Notes under the pieces: model-generated | What the model was told of the DNA's origin: nothing | What the model saw: only the letters and a program-made list of their open reading frames with translations | Database searches by the model: none | Position numbers and translations under genes: made by a program | Shown: positions 61,401 through 64,000 of the stretch, piece after piece | Layout of the letters: each line of letters starts with the position of its first letter | Numbering within the stretch: position 1 is the stretch's first letter | Source of the DNA: Amycolatopsis nigrescens CSC17Ta-90 | GTDB taxonomy: Bacteria > Actinomycetota > Actinomycetes > Mycobacteriales > Pseudonocardiaceae | Assembly: GCF_000384315.1 (NCBI RefSeq) | Contig: NZ_ARVW01000001.1 | Coordinates: forward strand, 629,746 to 693,745 | DNA length: 64,000 nucleotides | Direction: 5' to 3'

Positions 61401-62917
61401 GTGCGCTCGAAACGCATCCGCAGCGCGGCGCTCAGGTTGGCCAGCGGGACCGCGCGGCTGGGATGGCCCGGCGGGCCGGCGCGGACCGCGGCGCGCAACG
61501 TCTCCACCGCGTCGGTGAGGTCGGCGATCGCACCCGTCCCGTCGAACCTGGACCGCAGCGCCAGGCCGAGGTTGGACAGCCAGGTCGCCAGTTCCGGGTG
61601 CCCCTGGGGTGCCGCATCGACCACGGCCCGCGTCAGCTCGATGACCTCGTCGAGGTCGCCGCGGGCGTGGGTCCGGCCGAAACGGGTTTGCAGCGCGTTG
61701 CCGAGCTCGGACAGCCGTGCCAGGCGATGCGCGTGCTCCGGCGGGGTCGCGGCCACGGCGGCGCGCCCCGCCTCGACGGCCTCGTCGAGATCTGCCGGCG
61801 AATCCGCGCGTTCCCCGCGGAGCCGCACCGTGCTGCCGAGCGCGGACAGGCACAGGCCCAGGCTCGGGTGCCCGTCGGGAACCGCCGCCACGGCCGCACG
61901 TGCCACTGAAACCGCTTCGGTGAGCGAAGCAAGCTCGCCGGTGTGGTCGAACCGGCTGCGCAGCGCGCTGCTCAGGTTGACCAGGTACATCCCGAGGTTC
62001 GGGTGCTGCTCGGGGGTGAGGGCCACCGCGCCGCGCAGCGTTTCGATGGCCTCGGCCAGCGCGGCCGTCTCGCCGGTGCGCGCGAACCAGGTCCGCAGCG
62101 CGTTGCCCAAGTTGGACCGGAACATGCCGAGGTTCGGGTCGTCGCCCGAAGCCACCGTCACCCCCGTGCGGCACGCCTCGATGGCCTCGGCCAGCTCGGC
62201 CGGGTCACCGCCGAGCTCGAACCGGCTCTGCAGCACGATGCCGAGGTTGTTCAGGAACAACGCACGCTCGGGGTGCTCCGGGGTGACCGCCGCGACGGCG
62301 GCCCGGTTGATCTCCAGCGCCTCGGCCAGATCGGCAGGGTTACCGCCCCGCTCGTACCGGGTGCGCAGCAGCAACCCCAGATTGGACAACATCATCGCGT
62401 GGTCCGGCGGGTCCTGCGTGGTGGCCGCCGCGGCGGCGCGGGACAGGTCGACGGCGGCGGCGAGCAGCGCGTCGTCGGCGACGTGCAGGGCGAAAGTGCA
62501 GACCTGCGGCGCGTAGACCCGTTCCGGCGGCCCGGGCGACAGCAACTCCCCTGACTCCCCCGCCTCCACCGCTTCCGCTATCGCCTCGTCCAGCAACGTG
62601 CGGAGCTGGTCCGGTACGGCTTGCGGTGCACCGGGATGCACCGCCGCGAACAGCACCAGAGCGGTCTCGTAATCGGGCTGCACCACCTCCGGTGGGAGGG
62701 CGTGACACCGCGCCCAGTGCAGCCAGCCGACCGTGGCCAGCACCTGGAGATCCGCCTGGCCCCCGGGGTCACCGGCAGCGCCCGCAGTGGACTCGACCAG
62801 CCGCATGGCGTCCACCAGCGCGTCCGGCCCCACGATGCCGGCGGCGTCCCCGGCGGTGAGGTACGGCTGCACCCGCGCTGCCACCGTGGCGAGCAGGACG
62901 TCGCGATCGCCTGCCAC
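58472..62917 (-). CDS. Giant TPR-repeat CHAT-domain protease-like protein
   Basis: The product has about 1,481 residues from the GTG at 62917 (GGAGGG upstream); the frame continues to 63244 but that part is Arg-rich and atypical. After an N-terminal region come 17 tandem units of about 50 residues with consensus LSNLGxALRxRFDRTG...ADLTEAVEVxRAAV, encoded by a repeat block over about 60170-62400. The C-terminus is a CHAT domain (caspase-like): CHGG with His1348 and SACQTA with Cys1389, both intact. CHAT proteases are caspase relatives used in conflict and cell-death systems. It may share an operon with the FAD monooxygenase gene upstream (41 bases). Confidence 0.88.
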   Translation of the reverse strand: MAGDRDVLLATVAARVQPYLTAGDAAGIVGPDALVDAMRLVESTAGAAGDPGGQADLQVLATVGWLHWARCHALPPEVVQPDYETALVLFAAVHPGAPQAVPDQLRTLLDEAIAEAVEAGESGELLSPGPPERVYAPQVCTFALHVADDALLAAAVDLSRAAAAATTQDPPDHAMMLSNLGLLLRTRYERGGNPADLAEALEINRAAVAAVTPEHPERALFLNNLGIVLQSRFELGGDPAELAEAIEACRTGVTVASGDDPNLGMFRSNLGNALRTWFARTGETAALAEAIETLRGAVALTPEQHPNLGMYLVNLSSALRSRFDHTGELASLTEAVSVARAAVAAVPDGHPSLGLCLSALGSTVRLRGERADSPADLDEAVEAGRAAVAATPPEHAHRLARLSELGNALQTRFGRTHARGDLDEVIELTRAVVDAAPQGHPELATWLSNLGLALRSRFDGTGAIADLTDAVETLRAAVRAGPPGHPSRAVPLANLSAALRMRFERTDSLPDLAEAIDMARAAIDAAHPNSPDLPGWLSTLGLALHARFDRTGVPADLTEAVDVLRAAVDAIPADHPRRGGVLSNLGSALRARFDRTGSVADLTDGVAALRAAAAAIPADHPDRVIPLSNLGFALTERFRRTGMLADVTEAVDVLRVAVGGTPEDDPDRSGRLCNLGLALHARFDRTGVLADLTESVEVQRAAVAGDPADHPERAGRLSNLGNVLQTRFDHTGSPADLTDSIEVTRVAVEVTPPDHPDRAARLSNLGNGLQLRFRRTGALADLTEAVEVLRAALDGIPADHPVRAGVQSNLGNALHTRFDRMNGQGGDSGEVGEIADVTEAIDLGRAAVTAVADDHPNRAMYLSNLAVALRVRFGVTHAAADLDESIAALRASLAATADDHPDRALRSYNLGTTLKVRHDRDGEPAGLAEAVAAMRSVAGTVAASRQLRARAGTRWGNWAGRQRDWPSAAAGFAAAVELLPQVAWHGLDRANREEQLREWQGLASSAAACALSAGQPERAVEVLEQGRSVLWAQTLQTRDDFSLLRDTDPALHERLTSLAAELDADAPETPPGARAGGNRADQRMKLADEWDQLLDAARALPGLEYFLRRPPLPVLQRGLPEEPVVIVNVSPYRCDALLVGRDSLTTVELPALSMAEATARADDYLEALTTLSGFSLPPSRADAERIVHATLEWLWDTISAPVLEHIGHHAPPAPGRALPRIWWCPTGPLTVLPLHAAGYHRPGDRSAGRAVLDCVVSSYTPTLDALARAGRPAAARDGDGDRMLLVAMPSTPTPAGFPRMSDLPGARREVDIVRDRFGRNTVRIGAEATKRAVLADLPGHPCVHFSCHGGQHLDQPSAGALYLHDGPLTVLDIAGLRLARAELAFLSACQTAIGGVELLDESIHLAAALQLAGYRHVIGTLWTIADQPAPEVAGQVYAALHVDDRLDLTDTARALHNAVRRLRDDYPDNPMMWAPYLHAGP

Positions 62918-62958
62918 TGACCCTCCCCAGTTCCCGCACCTGCACCGCCCGAGGCAGG

Positions 62959-64000
62959 TTACCGGTGCGGCAAGGCGAGCAGGCGGGTCAGCGCCTGCCG
63001 CAGCTCGTGCTCCGGTTGTGCCGGCAGTTCGGCGGCGCGCCAGGCGACGAACCCGTCCGGCCGGATCAGCGTCGCGCCCGTCTTCCCGATTCCATACGCG
63101 TCCAGGAACCGATTTTCCGGGTCGCGCAGTTCGGCGCCAACGCGGTGGAAGTTCAGCTCGATGCCGTCTGCCGCCGCCTTTTCCGCCGCCGCGGCCCATG
63201 CCCCGCCGGCCGGGCCCGCCAGCAAGGTGCAGGCTCCGGTGCACAGGTCGAGGGTGGAAAGCCTGGTCCCAGCCCGGTCCAGCCAGACGTGCGGAGCACG
63301 CAGCCCCGGGCGGCCGGTGGGCGTGCGCGGGTCTTCGACCGGCCCGTCCGGGACGGAGGTTTCGGTGCTGACCGCCGCGGAGTGGTACCGGTAGCCGAAG
63401 ATCATCGCGAGGTCGTCGACTTTCGTGACGTCGTCACCGGTGCCTTGGTGGCGGTCGTGGAGCAGTCGCATCGCGGTCTCCAGCGTGGTTTGCGCGACCG
63501 GGCGGCGCTCGTCTTCGTAGGTGTCCAGAAGTGCTTGTCCCGCTTGGCCGTTGAGCACGGCGGCGAGTTTCCAGGCCAGGTTGTGCGCGTCCGCGATCCC
63601 GGTGTTCGCGCCGTAGGACCCCGAAGGCGGTACGACGTGCGCCGCGTCGCCGGCGAAGAACACCCGCCCGGCCCGGTACCGGTCCGCGACCCACCCGCCG
63701 ATCCTGGTGCCGGAAACCTTCTGCGGCCACCCGGGAACCGGGGGCACCAGGGTCAGCTCGAGATCAGGGTCGCCGACCGCTGCCCTGGCCAGTTCGGCGC
63801 AGCGCCGCTCGGTGACGTCGTCCACGCTCGTGCCCAGTTCCGGGTGCCGGGGCACGCCGAGCATCCACCGGCCGAACTCCCGCAGCGGCACCAGCGCCGT
63901 GCCCGTCACCGGCTGGTCGAGATAGGCGAGCAGGAACCGGCGGTCACCCAGCACCGCGGTGAGGTCCGCGTCGAAGACGAAGTTCACCACCTCGCTGAGC
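62959..64000 (-). CDS. FAD-dependent aromatic monooxygenase, C-terminal part
   Basis: About 347 residues are present; the start lies beyond base 64000. The second FAD-binding segment is clear: RAGRVFFAGDAAHVVPPSGSYGANTGIADAHNLAWKLAAV (in parts; the GD motif and the P-x-G-G-x-G-like PPSGSYG). An A-G-T-R-I-G-G region and a C-terminal thioredoxin-like domain (RPGLRAPHVWL, DLCTGACTLLAG, LIRPDGFVAWR) are as in phenol/resorcinol-type or polyketide hydroxylases. The N-terminal Rossmann G-x-G-x-x-G is outside the window. The substrate is unknown. Confidence 0.88.
   Translation of the reverse strand, partial: LSEVVNFVFDADLTAVLGDRRFLLAYLDQPVTGTALVPLREFGRWMLGVPRHPELGTSVDDVTERRCAELARAAVGDPDLELTLVPPVPGWPQKVSGTRIGGWVADRYRAGRVFFAGDAAHVVPPSGSYGANTGIADAHNLAWKLAAVLNGQAGQALLDTYEDERRPVAQTTLETAMRLLHDRHQGTGDDVTKVDDLAMIFGYRYHSAAVSTETSVPDGPVEDPRTPTGRPGLRAPHVWLDRAGTRLSTLDLCTGACTLLAGPAGGAWAAAAEKAAADGIELNFHRVGAELRDPENRFLDAYGIGKTGATLIRPDGFVAWRAAELPAQPEHELRQALTRLLALPHR

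Noticed and set aside
62918..63244. N-terminal extension of the CHAT protein
   Set aside because: Arg/Gly-rich with shadow-frame composition, overlaps the monooxygenase gene; GTG 62917 has a good ribosome site.
1..64000. tRNA, rRNA, prophage or insertion-sequence genes
   Set aside because: I looked for tRNA arms, transposase and phage motifs and found none I could support; a tRNA or covariance-model scan would be decisive.

Overview
The window is uniformly high in GC, with GTG/TTG starts and compact translationally coupled operons. It looks like a chromosomal segment of a filamentous actinomycete, most likely from the Pseudonocardiaceae (Amycolatopsis-like). Supporting signs are a GlnX-GlnH-PknG locus, F420-type enzymes, a DUF222/HNH gene, a fused glycine-betaine methyltransferase and an encapsulin-linked 2-methylisoborneol (2-MIB) operon. 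The genus is inference; no rRNA, tRNA, phage or IS gene was seen.

Layout. Bases 1-428 are the start of a secreted S1 protease. Bases 906-9900 (minus strand) are one tightly overlapping eight-gene operon: GlnX-like membrane protein, GlnH-like lipoprotein, EACC1 protein, caspase-like protease, PknG-type kinase, PP2C phosphatase, VWA protein and FHA protein. Bases 10.1-19.4 kb hold a deazaflavin nitroreductase, a MarR regulator, an acyltransferase, a sulfur group (arylsulfotransferase, sulfotransferase, CysQ-like phosphatase), a methyltransferase, an alpha/beta hydrolase lacking its nucleophile, and an SGNH hydrolase. Bases 19.4-25.0 kb form a divergent envelope-polysaccharide locus (3D-domain protein, GT2 synthase, a 54-residue membrane protein, WecB, DUF2334 deacetylase-like protein). 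Bases 25.1-33.6 kb carry an EamA exporter, a GT39/PQQ-propeller pair, small proteins, a FUSC protein and a secreted esterase. Bases 33.6-41.7 kb carry the GSMT-SDMT betaine synthase, oxidoreductases and regulators. Bases 41.7-49.2 kb are a secreted polysaccharide-degradation region (beta-helix protein, PL14-like lyase, Tat-exported putative glycosidase, GH29 fucosidase) interrupted by a DUF222/HNH gene with duplicated 3' flanks. Bases 49.2-52.0 kb hold a large LuxR/ATPase regulator and a small secreted protein. Bases 52.6-58.35 kb are the 2-MIB operon. Bases 58.4-64.0 kb hold a 17-repeat TPR-CHAT protein and a partial FAD monooxygenase.

How genes work together. In the 2-MIB operon, GPP is C2-methylated by the methyltransferase and cyclised by the terpene cyclase; cyclic-nucleotide-fold encapsulin shells (family 2B) would enclose the cyclase. 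The operon appears partly decayed: the second shell gene has an in-frame TAA, and the prenyltransferase-like gene has lost both Asp-rich motifs and contains a 20-bp sequence that also forms the arms of an intergenic stem-loop 46 kb away. In the PknG operon, an amino-acid sensing module of known type is joined to an EACC1-caspase pair of the kind found in bacterial conflict/cell-death systems.

Intergenic DNA carries several repeat types, including two arrays whose units recur every 21 or 22 bp, that is, about two helical turns.
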